From positions 1 through 64,000 of the forward strand of contig NZ_CAHJXQ010000004.1 in assembly GCF_903645325.1 (NCBI RefSeq): a DNA stretch of 64,000 nt. Reading direction: 5' to 3'. The notes below the pieces were generated by a model. The model searched no databases. It was not told the DNA's origin and saw only the letters and a list, made by a program, of their open reading frames with translations. How positions within the stretch are numbered: position 1 is the first letter of the stretch; each line of letters opens with the position of its first letter. Source of the DNA: Microbacterium tenebrionis (GTDB lineage Bacteria > Actinomycetota > Actinomycetes > Actinomycetales > Microbacteriaceae). Position numbers and translations under genes: made by a program. Of the stretch, positions 40,568 to 50,284 are shown piece after piece.

Positions 40568-42021
40568 ACCCCGTCTTCGACCTCGTCGGAGTCGCGCTGG
40601 TCATCATCGCGACGCTGCTCATCGGCGTGTACGGGCTGCGGGTGTCGCGCACGACGGGCGACTTCTTCGTCGCCTCGCGCACCGTGCGGCCGGTGTGGAA
40701 CGCTTCGGCGATCAGTGGGGAGTACCTCTCGGCGGGCACCTTCCTGGGGCTGTCGGGACTCGTGCTGCTCGAGGGGGCCCGGGGGTTCTGGTTCCCGATC
40801 GGGTACGCCGCCGGCTACCTGCTCGTGCTCGTCTTCGTCGCGGCTCCCCTGCGGCGCAGCGGCGCGTACACGATCCCGGATTTCATCGAGGCGCGGCTGG
40901 AATCCCAGCGCGCGCGACGCGTGACCAGCCTCGCCGTGCTCGTCATCGGATGGCTCTACATCGTTCCGCAGCTGCACGGGGCGGGCCTCACCCTGACCGT
41001 CGTCGCAGGGCTCCCGCCCTGGGCCGGCGAGGTGGCGATCGCCGTGCTCGTGGCGGGTTCGGTGGCGGCGGGAGGCATGCGTGCGATCACGTACGTGCAG
41101 GCGTTCCAGTACTGGCTGAAGCTCCTCGCCCTGCTGATCCCGCTCGTGTGCATCGCCTTCGCCCTGACCGGCGGTCCGCACGACATCGATCCTGTGGCGG
41201 TGTTCCCCGTCGAGGCGGGGCCCGCAGGGTTCGGGCTGTACGAGACCGTCTCGCTCATGCTCGCCCTGCTGCTGGGAACCATGGGCCTGCCGCACGTCCT
41301 GGTGCGGTTCTACACGAGCCCCACAGGCGTCTCGGCACGGCAGACGACAGTGCTCGTGATCGTCATGGTGAGTGCTTTCTACGCGGTCTCGAGCGGGATG
41401 GGCCTGGTCTCGCGGATGCTCGCGCCCGACCTCGCCGATCCGGCGGTCGCCGACACGGCCGCGCTCGTCCTGCCGTCGCGCGTGTTCCCGGGCCTGTTCG
41501 GCGAGCTGCTCACGGCGCTCGTCGTCTCCGGCGCCTTCTCGGCGTTCCTGGCGACATCGGCCGGCCTCATCGTGTCGCTCGCGGGGGTGGTGAGCCAGGA
41601 CGTGTTCTCGGGGTCCGTGCGCTCGTTCCGGATCTCCGCCGTTCTCTGCGCGGCTGTTCCGCTCGCGATCGCCCTCGTGACGACGCCGGCCGGGCTGGGC
41701 TCGAGCGTCGGGATGGTGTTCGTGTTCGCGGCATCCATGCTCTCGCCCGTCGTGCTGCTCGGCGTCTGGTGGGCGGGGCTGACGGCGCGAGGCGCCGTCG
41801 CCGGCATCGTGACCGGGGGCGTGGCCTGCGCGCTGTCGCTCATCGTGCACGCGGCCGTGGGCGGCATCGGCGTCGCAGCGCCCCTGCTGGCGCAGCCCGC
41901 TGCATGGACCATCCCGCTGGCGACGGCGGTGAGCGTCGGGGTCTCCCTGCTCGACACCCGGGGCACGCCGAGTCGGGCCGACCGCTATCTCGCCCGGCTG
42001 CACACCCCGGAGCGGGGATAG
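40564..42021 (+). CDS. Sodium:solute symporter (acetate/monocarboxylate type)
   Basis: The 485-residue transporter has about 13 membrane helices of the SSS family. Features include R-T-T-G-D-F-F-V-A-S-R, S-G-E-Y-L-S-A-G-T-F-L-G near residue 51, G-A-Y-T-I-P-D-F-I-E-A-R-L, and L-G-T-M-G-L-P-H-V-L-V-R-F-Y-T near residue 239, all typical of ActP/MctC-like monocarboxylate carriers. It is the last gene of the kinase-regulator operon. The likely substrate is acetate, propionate or pyruvate. Confidence 0.9.
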   Translation: MNPVFDLVGVALVIIATLLIGVYGLRVSRTTGDFFVASRTVRPVWNASAISGEYLSAGTFLGLSGLVLLEGARGFWFPIGYAAGYLLVLVFVAAPLRRSGAYTIPDFIEARLESQRARRVTSLAVLVIGWLYIVPQLHGAGLTLTVVAGLPPWAGEVAIAVLVAGSVAAGGMRAITYVQAFQYWLKLLALLIPLVCIAFALTGGPHDIDPVAVFPVEAGPAGFGLYETVSLMLALLLGTMGLPHVLVRFYTSPTGVSARQTTVLVIVMVSAFYAVSSGMGLVSRMLAPDLADPAVADTAALVLPSRVFPGLFGELLTALVVSGAFSAFLATSAGLIVSLAGVVSQDVFSGSVRSFRISAVLCAAVPLAIALVTTPAGLGSSVGMVFVFAASMLSPVVLLGVWWAGLTARGAVAGIVTGGVACALSLIVHAAVGGIGVAAPLLAQPAAWTIPLATAVSVGVSLLDTRGTPSRADRYLARLHTPERG

Positions 42022-42166
42022 GCCCGGCGCACCAGAAGGCCGGGGTCGACTCCGCCCTAGGTCGCAGTCCGTATGGCGAATCGGCCAATAGCGTCCTCTC
42101 CGAGGCGCCGTTAGCTTGAGCGACAGTGCCGGTCACGGGACCGCACACGATCATCGGAGAACCTCT

Positions 42167-45100
42167 ATGGGTCGATCACCTCTCCGGTTGACGGTCGGCG
42201 TCGCACTCGCCGCTCTCGTCATCGGATCCTCGGCAACCGCAAGCTTCGCAGGCGTCGAGGGGGTGACGCATCCGACACCCGTCGACGGGACGCCAGGTCA
42301 TTACATCGTCGTGATGAAGGCCGACCCGCTCGCCACCTACGAAGGCGACACCACAGGGCTGCGTCGCACCAAGCCCGACAAGGGCAAGTCGCTCGACGCG
42401 CACTCCGCCGACTCGCAGAAGTACGTCGCGCACCTGAAGAACGAGCAGCGCAAGCTCACGCAGACCGAGGGCGTGACGCCCGATGCTACCTATCAGGTCA
42501 CCCTCAACGGCTTCAGCGCAGACCTCTCGGGCGAGCAGGTCGACGCGCTGCGCTCCTCGAAGGACGTCCTGGGCGTGTTCCCCGACGAGATCCGTCACCC
42601 GGACGCGCAGTCCTCCACCGACTTCCTCGGCCTCGGCGACGACAAGAAGGGCAAGGGCGGCGTCTGGGAGGAGACCGGAGGCGTGGGGCACGCCGGCGAG
42701 GGGGTCGTGGTCGGTGTCATCGACACCGGCATCGCTCCGGAGCATCCGTCCTTCAAGGGGGACAAGCTCAAGAAGAAGAACAACAAGAAGAGCGACGGCC
42801 AGCCGTACACCGATGGCTCCTACGTGTACTTCGACAAGTCCGACGGCACGCAGTTCCGCAGCGCCATCGTCGGCGGCCAGGACTGGGATAAGCACGACTA
42901 CACGACCAAGCTCGTGGGCGGCCACTACTTCTCCACCGGCGCCGCCGCGGCGGGCTTCGACTTCCAGTACGACTACCTCTCGCCGCGTGACGGCGACGGA
43001 CACGGGTCGCACACCGCCAGCACGGCCGCGGGCAACTTCGGCGTCGAAGCGCAGGTCGAGGATGTCGAGTTCGGCACCATCTCGGGTGTCGCGCCGGCGG
43101 CGAAGGTCTCGGCCTACAAGGCCTGCTACGTCGGCCCGGATCCGCTGGTGACGACCGACGACATCTGCGCGCTCAGCGACCTGATCGCCGCGATCGATCA
43201 GGCGGTCACCGACGGTGTCGACGTTATCAACTACTCGATCGGTGGCGGCGCGCCGTCTTCGGTGCTGCAGCCGGACGACATCTCGTTCTTCAACGCGGCA
43301 GCTGCGGGCGTGTTCGTCTCCGTCAGCGCCGGCAACTCCGGACCGGACGCCTCGACCGCCGATCACGCATCGCCGTGGTACACCACGGTCGCGGCATCCA
43401 CCATCCCGACCTGGGAGGGCACGGTCAGCTTCGACGGTTTCGCGCAGGCCGGAGCATCCGTGTCCGTGCCGTTCGGCGAGACCGTCACGGGACCTGCGAT
43501 CTATGCGGGCGATGCGGCGGCAGCAGGCGCTGCGGACCCGCGGCTGTGCCAGCCCGGCGCCCTGGACCCCGCCAAGGTGAGCGGACACATCGTGGTCTGC
43601 GACCGCGGTGTCAACGCCCGTGTCGAGAAGTCGCAGGTCGTGAAGGATGCCGGCGGCATCGGCATGGTGCTCGTCAACGTGCCCGGTGAGGCGGACTCGC
43701 TCGACAACGACTTCCACGCCGTTCCGACCGTCCACCTCTCGGCGGTGCACCGCGAGGCCGTGCTGGCCTATGTGCAGGGCGGGGCGGATCGCCCGATCGC
43801 CCTGACCGGTGAGAACACGACGGAGGAGACCACTCCGGTTCCGCAGATCGCGGGCTTCTCGAGCCGTGGACCCATGCAGGCCGACGGCAGCGACGTCATG
43901 AAGCCCGATGTCGCCGCCCCCGGTGTGGCGATCCTCGCCGCGACGAACAATGCCAAGAAGGACAAGCCGACCTTCGGCATCCTCTCGGGCACCTCGATGG
44001 CGTCGCCGCACGTGGCGGGTCTCGGCGCGCTGTACCTCGGCGAACGGCCGACCGCGTCGCCGGCCGAGGTCAAGTCCGCGCTGATGACCACGGCGTACGA
44101 CACCGTGAACGCCGACGGATCGAAGAACACCGACCCGTTCGCGCAGGGCGCCGGTCAGGTCGATGCGACGCGGTTCCTGAACCCGGGGATGCTGTATCTG
44201 AACGGCGCGGCCGACTGGGCGGCGTTCCTCGAGGGCAAGGGACTGGCGGAGTTCGGCGCCATCGAGCCGATCGACGGCAGCGACCTCAATCTCGCGTCGA
44301 TCTCGATCGGCACGCTCGCCAGCGCGCAGACGGTTACGCGCACCGTGACGTCGACGGCGGCGGGCACGTACACCGTGAGCGCTGACGTCCCGGGTGTGAA
44401 CGTGAGCGTCGAGCCGTCCACGCTGTCGTTCGGCGGCGCCGGTGAGACCGCGACCTACACGGTCACGTTCGACAACGCCTCGGCACCCGTTGAGGAGTGG
44501 GCCACCGGTTCGCTCACCTGGACGGGCGACGCGGGTGCCGTGCGCACGCCGGTCGCCGTGTTCCCGGTGACGGCGGATGCTCCGGCCGAGGTCGCGGGCA
44601 CCGGTGTCGACGGTTCGACGACGGTCGAGATCACCCCGGGGATCGACGGCCAGCTGCCGTTGAACCTCGCCGGCCTCACGCCGTTCGAGTTGCTGGCCGT
44701 CCCGGACAACGCGGTCGAGGGGCACTCGGGAGATGAGAACTCGGGCGACGCCAACAAGGACGTCGCGTGGATCGTGGACGTGCCCGAGGGCACGACGCTG
44801 TCGCGCTTCGATCTGGACTCGTCGGACGACGAGGGCAGCGACCTCGATCTGACGGTCTACCGGGTGGTGTCGGCGGACGACCTGCGGTACTACGAGTCGT
44901 GGCAGTCGGCGACGGCATCCGCGGACGAGCGGGTGACGATCCCGACGCCGACGCAGGGCACCTATCTCGTCGTCGCGAACGTGTACTCGACGAGCGGACC
45001 GATGACGTGGGACATGACCTACGCGAACGTCTCGGAGTCCGGTGAGGGTGCGTTCACGGCGACCCCGAATCCGCTCGAAGCGGTTCAGGGCCAGCAGACG

Positions 45101-45208
45101 AGTTACGACCTCAGCTGGTCGGGGCTCACCGCCGGCACTCGCTATCTCGGTGTCGTGCAGTACGGCGACTCCGCGGTGCGGACTGTCGTGACGGTCGACG
45201 CCGAGTAG
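42167..45208 (+). CDS. Secreted subtilisin-like serine protease with PA domain
   Basis: The 1013-residue protein has a signal peptide (residues 1-29, A-S-F-A-G), an I9 inhibitor propeptide (about 45-140), and an S8 catalytic domain with Asp186 (V-I-D-T-G-I), His279 (G-H-G-S-H-T) and Ser610 (G-T-S-M-A-S-P-H). A protease-associated insertion lies around 440-550. After residue 690 come an Fn3-like domain and a beta-rich C-terminal domain. There is no sortase signal. A lysine-rich loop (K-L-K-K-K-N-N-K-K) lies just after the catalytic Asp. It is an extracellular degradative enzyme, monocistronic, with a terminator hairpin after it. Confidence 0.93.
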   Translation: MGRSPLRLTVGVALAALVIGSSATASFAGVEGVTHPTPVDGTPGHYIVVMKADPLATYEGDTTGLRRTKPDKGKSLDAHSADSQKYVAHLKNEQRKLTQTEGVTPDATYQVTLNGFSADLSGEQVDALRSSKDVLGVFPDEIRHPDAQSSTDFLGLGDDKKGKGGVWEETGGVGHAGEGVVVGVIDTGIAPEHPSFKGDKLKKKNNKKSDGQPYTDGSYVYFDKSDGTQFRSAIVGGQDWDKHDYTTKLVGGHYFSTGAAAAGFDFQYDYLSPRDGDGHGSHTASTAAGNFGVEAQVEDVEFGTISGVAPAAKVSAYKACYVGPDPLVTTDDICALSDLIAAIDQAVTDGVDVINYSIGGGAPSSVLQPDDISFFNAAAAGVFVSVSAGNSGPDASTADHASPWYTTVAASTIPTWEGTVSFDGFAQAGASVSVPFGETVTGPAIYAGDAAAAGAADPRLCQPGALDPAKVSGHIVVCDRGVNARVEKSQVVKDAGGIGMVLVNVPGEADSLDNDFHAVPTVHLSAVHREAVLAYVQGGADRPIALTGENTTEETTPVPQIAGFSSRGPMQADGSDVMKPDVAAPGVAILAATNNAKKDKPTFGILSGTSMASPHVAGLGALYLGERPTASPAEVKSALMTTAYDTVNADGSKNTDPFAQGAGQVDATRFLNPGMLYLNGAADWAAFLEGKGLAEFGAIEPIDGSDLNLASISIGTLASAQTVTRTVTSTAAGTYTVSADVPGVNVSVEPSTLSFGGAGETATYTVTFDNASAPVEEWATGSLTWTGDAGAVRTPVAVFPVTADAPAEVAGTGVDGSTTVEITPGIDGQLPLNLAGLTPFELLAVPDNAVEGHSGDENSGDANKDVAWIVDVPEGTTLSRFDLDSSDDEGSDLDLTVYRVVSADDLRYYESWQSATASADERVTIPTPTQGTYLVVANVYSTSGPMTWDMTYANVSESGEGAFTATPNPLEAVQGQQTSYDLSWSGLTAGTRYLGVVQYGDSAVRTVVTVDAE

Positions 45209-45221
45209 CGGCTGGTCGAGG

Positions 45222-45253
45222 AGGGCGTCCCGGGCTTCGGCGCGGGGCGCCCT
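45222..45253. terminator. Hairpin between protease and HNH genes
   Basis: AGGGCG (45222-45227) pairs with CGCCCT (45248-45253), one G-T pair follows, then CCCG with CGGG, around a 10-nt loop. It follows the protease stop by 14 nt and can serve the convergent HNH gene as well. Confidence 0.6.
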
Positions 45254-45315
45254 TCTCGCGTTCGGCCGGGAACGACCTGCGGGGCGACGGTCCGCTCGGG
45301 CGATCGCGCGCCCGT

Positions 45316-47052
45316 TCAGGTGAACATGACGCGGAGGGGCGGTTCGTCGGTGTAGGTGCGGCCGAGGGGGCTGGTCCAGAGGATGACGCCGTCGTCGAGT
45401 TGCTTGGCGGTCCATCGGTCGCGGTCGTCGACGTCGGGATGCTTGAGAGGGTGGTGGCTGGTGCAGAACAGGCTGAGGTTGCACAATGCTGTCGGTCCGC
45501 CCTGGGCGTGGTCGTGGTTGTGGTCGATCTGGCATCGGTGGGCGGGTGCGCGGCACCCGGGGAATCGGCAGTGCTGGTCGCGGGCGCGAAGGAAGCGTTT
45601 CATCCCCGCCGTGGGGACGTAGTTGTCGGTTCGGGTGACCATGCCTTGGGGGGTGAGGAAGAGGCGGTCCCAGCTGGTCGCGTTTCCGGCGAGGGTGAGT
45701 GCGGCGTCGGTGGTCATGGGGCCGTGCCCGTCGAGGAGGGTGAGGAGATCGCCGCCGCTGCCGCTGGTGTCGCTGCCGGTGCTGTTGCCGGTGCTGCTGC
45801 CGCTGTTGGTGAGGGCTGAGGCGGGGATCGTGACCTGCACGGTCGCCTTGATCGATTCGAGTGAGGTTTCGGTGACGCTGGTAGGGGCGGTGGTGAGGAG
45901 CAGGTCGGCGAGGATGTCGGCGCGGAGCTGGTCGAGGGTGCGGGTGTCGTGTTCGAGGGGACCGTATCCGTCGTGCATCGGCGTGGACTCGTGGAACACC
46001 GTGCTGCGGTCGTCGAGATCGTCGCGTCGGCCGATCGGGGCGGACTGGTCGGCCTGCTCCCTGTCGAACTGCTCGATGTAGGCGCCATCGATGTGCGCCG
46101 GCAGGGCCGCAGAGGCGGCGTCGGATACATCGCCGGACACATTGCCGGGCGCGGCGTCGGCTGCAGTGGCGTGCGCGTCGTCCGGTGCGGAGGCAGGGTC
46201 AGCGTCAGACGTCCTGGAGGCATCCGTGGTCTCTTCCCAGGGCGGTGCCTGATCGAACTCGCGTTCAAGGCGGCGCAGGAGCGCGTCGTCGAGGGCATCG
46301 GGCGGGGGAGGTCCGGTGGGTTTCTGCTGTGCGAGGGCGGCCTCGCGTTCGGCGCGGATCTTCTCCAACGTGGACCGGCGGGGACGCCGCTGGCCTTCCG
46401 GGCGGGCTTGGATGACCTGGTTGCTCATCCGGGTGAGCCTGTCGTGGATCGCGTAGGCGAGGACTTCGGGAAGGATCGCGATGAGCACCGCCCTCCCGTC
46501 CCCATCCGCCTTCACGGTCACGGCACGCTCCCCCCTGGCCCGCCGGTGCTGCTCGGTCGTGCCCAGGGGGAACACGGCCGCGGCGACCTCTCGGGCGGCC
46601 GCCCGGGTGCGGGCCGCGGTCTCGCGCTGCGCGAACGGCACGACTCGCTCCTCGTACTCGGCACGCACGCTCCCGGCCTCGTACCCGGACACGTTCGGCG
46701 CCGCGGCCACGATCACGTCCGCATGGCGCTTGCTGATCGTCCCGGACGCGAGCGCCTCGAACGTCGCCGGGAGGGTGCGGGCCAGCATCCACGCCGCCGA
46801 GATCTGCTGAGCGAACGTCGACGGCGACACATGCCCGGCAGCGGCGTACTCGGCGCACATCGACCGGAACGCCATCTCATCCCCGTCCAGACGCTCGTGC
46901 GCGAGCAGGTCGAGACGCCGCGCGAGCAACTCGACCCGTTCCGCCTCCAGCGCCCCGATCCGCGCCCCGACACCCACCCAGTCATCCAGCAGCTCGCCCT
47001 GAAGCACGAGGGAATCCTCGAGTGCCTGGGCCTGCGGGCTGAGCGTTGACAT
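45316..47052 (-). CDS. HNH endonuclease-like protein with DUF222 (13E12 family)
   Basis: The 578-residue protein has an N-terminal DUF222 domain (helical, about residues 30-230) and a C-terminal HNH motif: C-R-F-P-G-C, D-H-N-H-D-H-A-Q-G-G, N-L and C-x2-H-H-P-L-K-H, with zinc-type cysteines. The middle (260-400) is low complexity. In mycobacteria this family is called 13E12 and several members are LexA-controlled. TAAAAT lies 6 nt before ATG 47052, and an SOS-like dyad lies in the promoter spacer. Its role is unknown, perhaps in DNA-damage processing or mobile-element biology. Confidence 0.9.
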   Translation of the reverse strand: MSTLSPQAQALEDSLVLQGELLDDWVGVGARIGALEAERVELLARRLDLLAHERLDGDEMAFRSMCAEYAAAGHVSPSTFAQQISAAWMLARTLPATFEALASGTISKRHADVIVAAAPNVSGYEAGSVRAEYEERVVPFAQRETAARTRAAAREVAAAVFPLGTTEQHRRARGERAVTVKADGDGRAVLIAILPEVLAYAIHDRLTRMSNQVIQARPEGQRRPRRSTLEKIRAEREAALAQQKPTGPPPPDALDDALLRRLEREFDQAPPWEETTDASRTSDADPASAPDDAHATAADAAPGNVSGDVSDAASAALPAHIDGAYIEQFDREQADQSAPIGRRDDLDDRSTVFHESTPMHDGYGPLEHDTRTLDQLRADILADLLLTTAPTSVTETSLESIKATVQVTIPASALTNSGSSTGNSTGSDTSGSGGDLLTLLDGHGPMTTDAALTLAGNATSWDRLFLTPQGMVTRTDNYVPTAGMKRFLRARDQHCRFPGCRAPAHRCQIDHNHDHAQGGPTALCNLSLFCTSHHPLKHPDVDDRDRWTAKQLDDGVILWTSPLGRTYTDEPPLRVMFT

Positions 47053-47058
47053 GCTCCT

Positions 47059-47087
47059 ATTTTAGAACAAAGTTTCGAATCCTACAA
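47059..47087 (-). promoter_or_regulatory. Promoter with LexA-like box for HNH gene
   Basis: On the minus strand, TTGTAG (47082-47087) and TAAAAT (47059-47064) are spaced 17 bp, with the ATG 6 nt on. TCGAAACTTTGTTCTA (47063-47078) in the spacer matches 10 of the 12 fixed bases of the SOS box TCGAACNNNNGTTCGA. The arrangement equals that of the radical SAM promoter at 20809. Confidence 0.55.
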
Positions 47088-47135
47088 GGGTGAGGCGCAA
47101 GAGATCGCGAGCTCACCGGATGCTGCGCGGGTCGA

Positions 47136-47462
47136 TCATTCCGGGGTGGCCTCCGTCGGATCATCGGGCAGTTGCGGCCACCGGATCTCGGCGCCGGGAA
47201 CGTCGTTGCGCTTCAGATAACGAGCGATGTACGGGCAGTACGGCACGATCGTGTCGCCCGACGCCACGGCATCCGCCAGCGCCTGTGCAGCCAGAACCGG
47301 CGCGAGCCCTCGGCCCTGGAATGCCGGATCGAGTTCGGTGTGCACGAACAGGATCTCGCCCGGGCGCTCCTTGTACTCGGCGAAACCGGCGAGGACATCG
47401 CCGACGCGGATCTCGTAGCGCGACGTCTCGGCGTTGCGGGTGACAGTGGGCTCATCGGTCAT
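47136..47462 (-). CDS. GNAT-type N-acetyltransferase, YjdJ-like
   Basis: This short 108-residue acetyltransferase shows the acetyl-CoA strand-loop T-E-L-D-P-A-F-Q-G-R-G-L-A-P near residues 46-59, a reduced GNAT core, and an ending P-Y-C-P-Y-I-A-R-Y-L, typical of the small YjdJ-type (Gcn5-related) proteins. GGGAG precedes the ATG at 47462. Its substrate is unknown. It is divergent from recQ, with about 87 bp between starts. Confidence 0.88.
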   Translation of the reverse strand: MTDEPTVTRNAETSRYEIRVGDVLAGFAEYKERPGEILFVHTELDPAFQGRGLAPVLAAQALADAVASGDTIVPYCPYIARYLKRNDVPGAEIRWPQLPDDPTEATPE

Positions 47463-47549
47463 GGCTGCTCCCTTGCTCGGCGCCCGTCGGGCGCGCGTTA
47501 TCCCCACCCTAGAACCGCCCGTGTCGGCGCGGGTCGTTACGCTGGAGGG

Positions 47550-49547
<1,998 letters not shown>

Positions 49548-49561
49548 GGCGACTGGGGCGG

Positions 49562-49624
49562 TTTCGACTCGCTCCGCTCGCTCAACCCGTTTCGTCTGCG
49601 CGGCGTGCGGCCGCTCCGCTCAAC
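49562..49624. repeat. Dispersed repeat after recQ, copy B
   Basis: This begins TTTCGACTCGCTCCGCTCG and continues with CTCAACCCGTTTCGTCT, then a CGCTCAAC-like end. It closely matches copy A at 26828-26882. It lies between convergent recQ and ohr and slightly overlaps the ohr stop. Confidence 0.7.
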
Positions 49625-50036
49625 GACCCGCGGTGGCGTATGGCTCCGCATGAACGGCGACCGTCGCCGAGCCACCGAGCAGCTTCGAGACCGGGCAGCG
49701 CGCGTGCGCCTGCGCGAGCACGCGCTCGGTCTCGTCGAGCGACGCGCCTTCGACCGACAGGTACGCGTCGACATGGAACTCGTAGCCCGGGCCGTCCGCC
49801 GCATCGTGCAGCTCGACCTCGACGCGCACCGCCGTGCGCTGCTCCGGCGCGACGAAAACGCGTGCCGTCGCGTTCAGGCAGGTCGCCCAGGCGAGGGCGA
49901 GCAGTTGCTCCGGGTTGCTCGCCGCCGGGTCGCGATCGGGGTTCAGGGGAGAGGCCACCGCGACCCTCATACCGCCGGTGACGCTCGAGACGCCCGTCCC
50001 GCCGTCGCCGTTGCTCGCTTCCGTCCGATACCGCAT
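49620..50036 (-). CDS. ohr: Organic hydroperoxide resistance protein (Ohr/OsmC)
   Basis: The 138-residue thiol peroxidase carries the two reactive cysteines in L-A-W-A-T-C-L-N-A-T (about 52) and A-R-C-P-V-S-K-L-L (about 117), with the Arg near residue 18 replaced by its usual context G-G-T-G-V-S-S-V. Such enzymes detoxify organic peroxides in the cytoplasm. ATG 50036 is preferred to ATG 50042 because GGAGGG directly abuts the latter but is 6 nt from the former. No OhrR regulator is adjacent. Confidence 0.9.
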   Translation of the reverse strand: MRYRTEASNGDGGTGVSSVTGGMRVAVASPLNPDRDPAASNPEQLLALAWATCLNATARVFVAPEQRTAVRVEVELHDAADGPGYEFHVDAYLSVEGASLDETERVLAQAHARCPVSKLLGGSATVAVHAEPYATAGR

Positions 50037-50076
50037 GCTCATCCCTCCATCCTCCCTGCCTGCCCACCACGTCGGC

Positions 50077-50138
50077 GGATGCCGTATCAGTTCGGTCGGT
50101 TACGGCTCCGGATAACCGACCGAAGTGATACAGCATCC
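50077..50138. repeat. 26-bp near-perfect inverted repeat
   Basis: Arms 50077-50102 and 50113-50138 pair with two mismatches over a 10-base loop. It lies between the divergent ohr and acyl-CoA oxidase-like genes, so it is not placed as a terminator. It may be a miniature mobile element or an operator pair; the arm begins GGATGCCGTATCA and contains TTCGGTCGGTTA. Confidence 0.65.
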
Positions 50139-50284
50139 CCGCGTTCACGGCATCCTGTCGGCTCGCGACAACCGGCCCAGGCCACGCCCGCCGTCACGAT
50201 TGGAGATTCCGCACAGCACGCTTCGCCTCGGGTTGGAGAAGTTCTACGGTTGAAGCATCCTTACTTCTCTCTGAGAGGAATATC

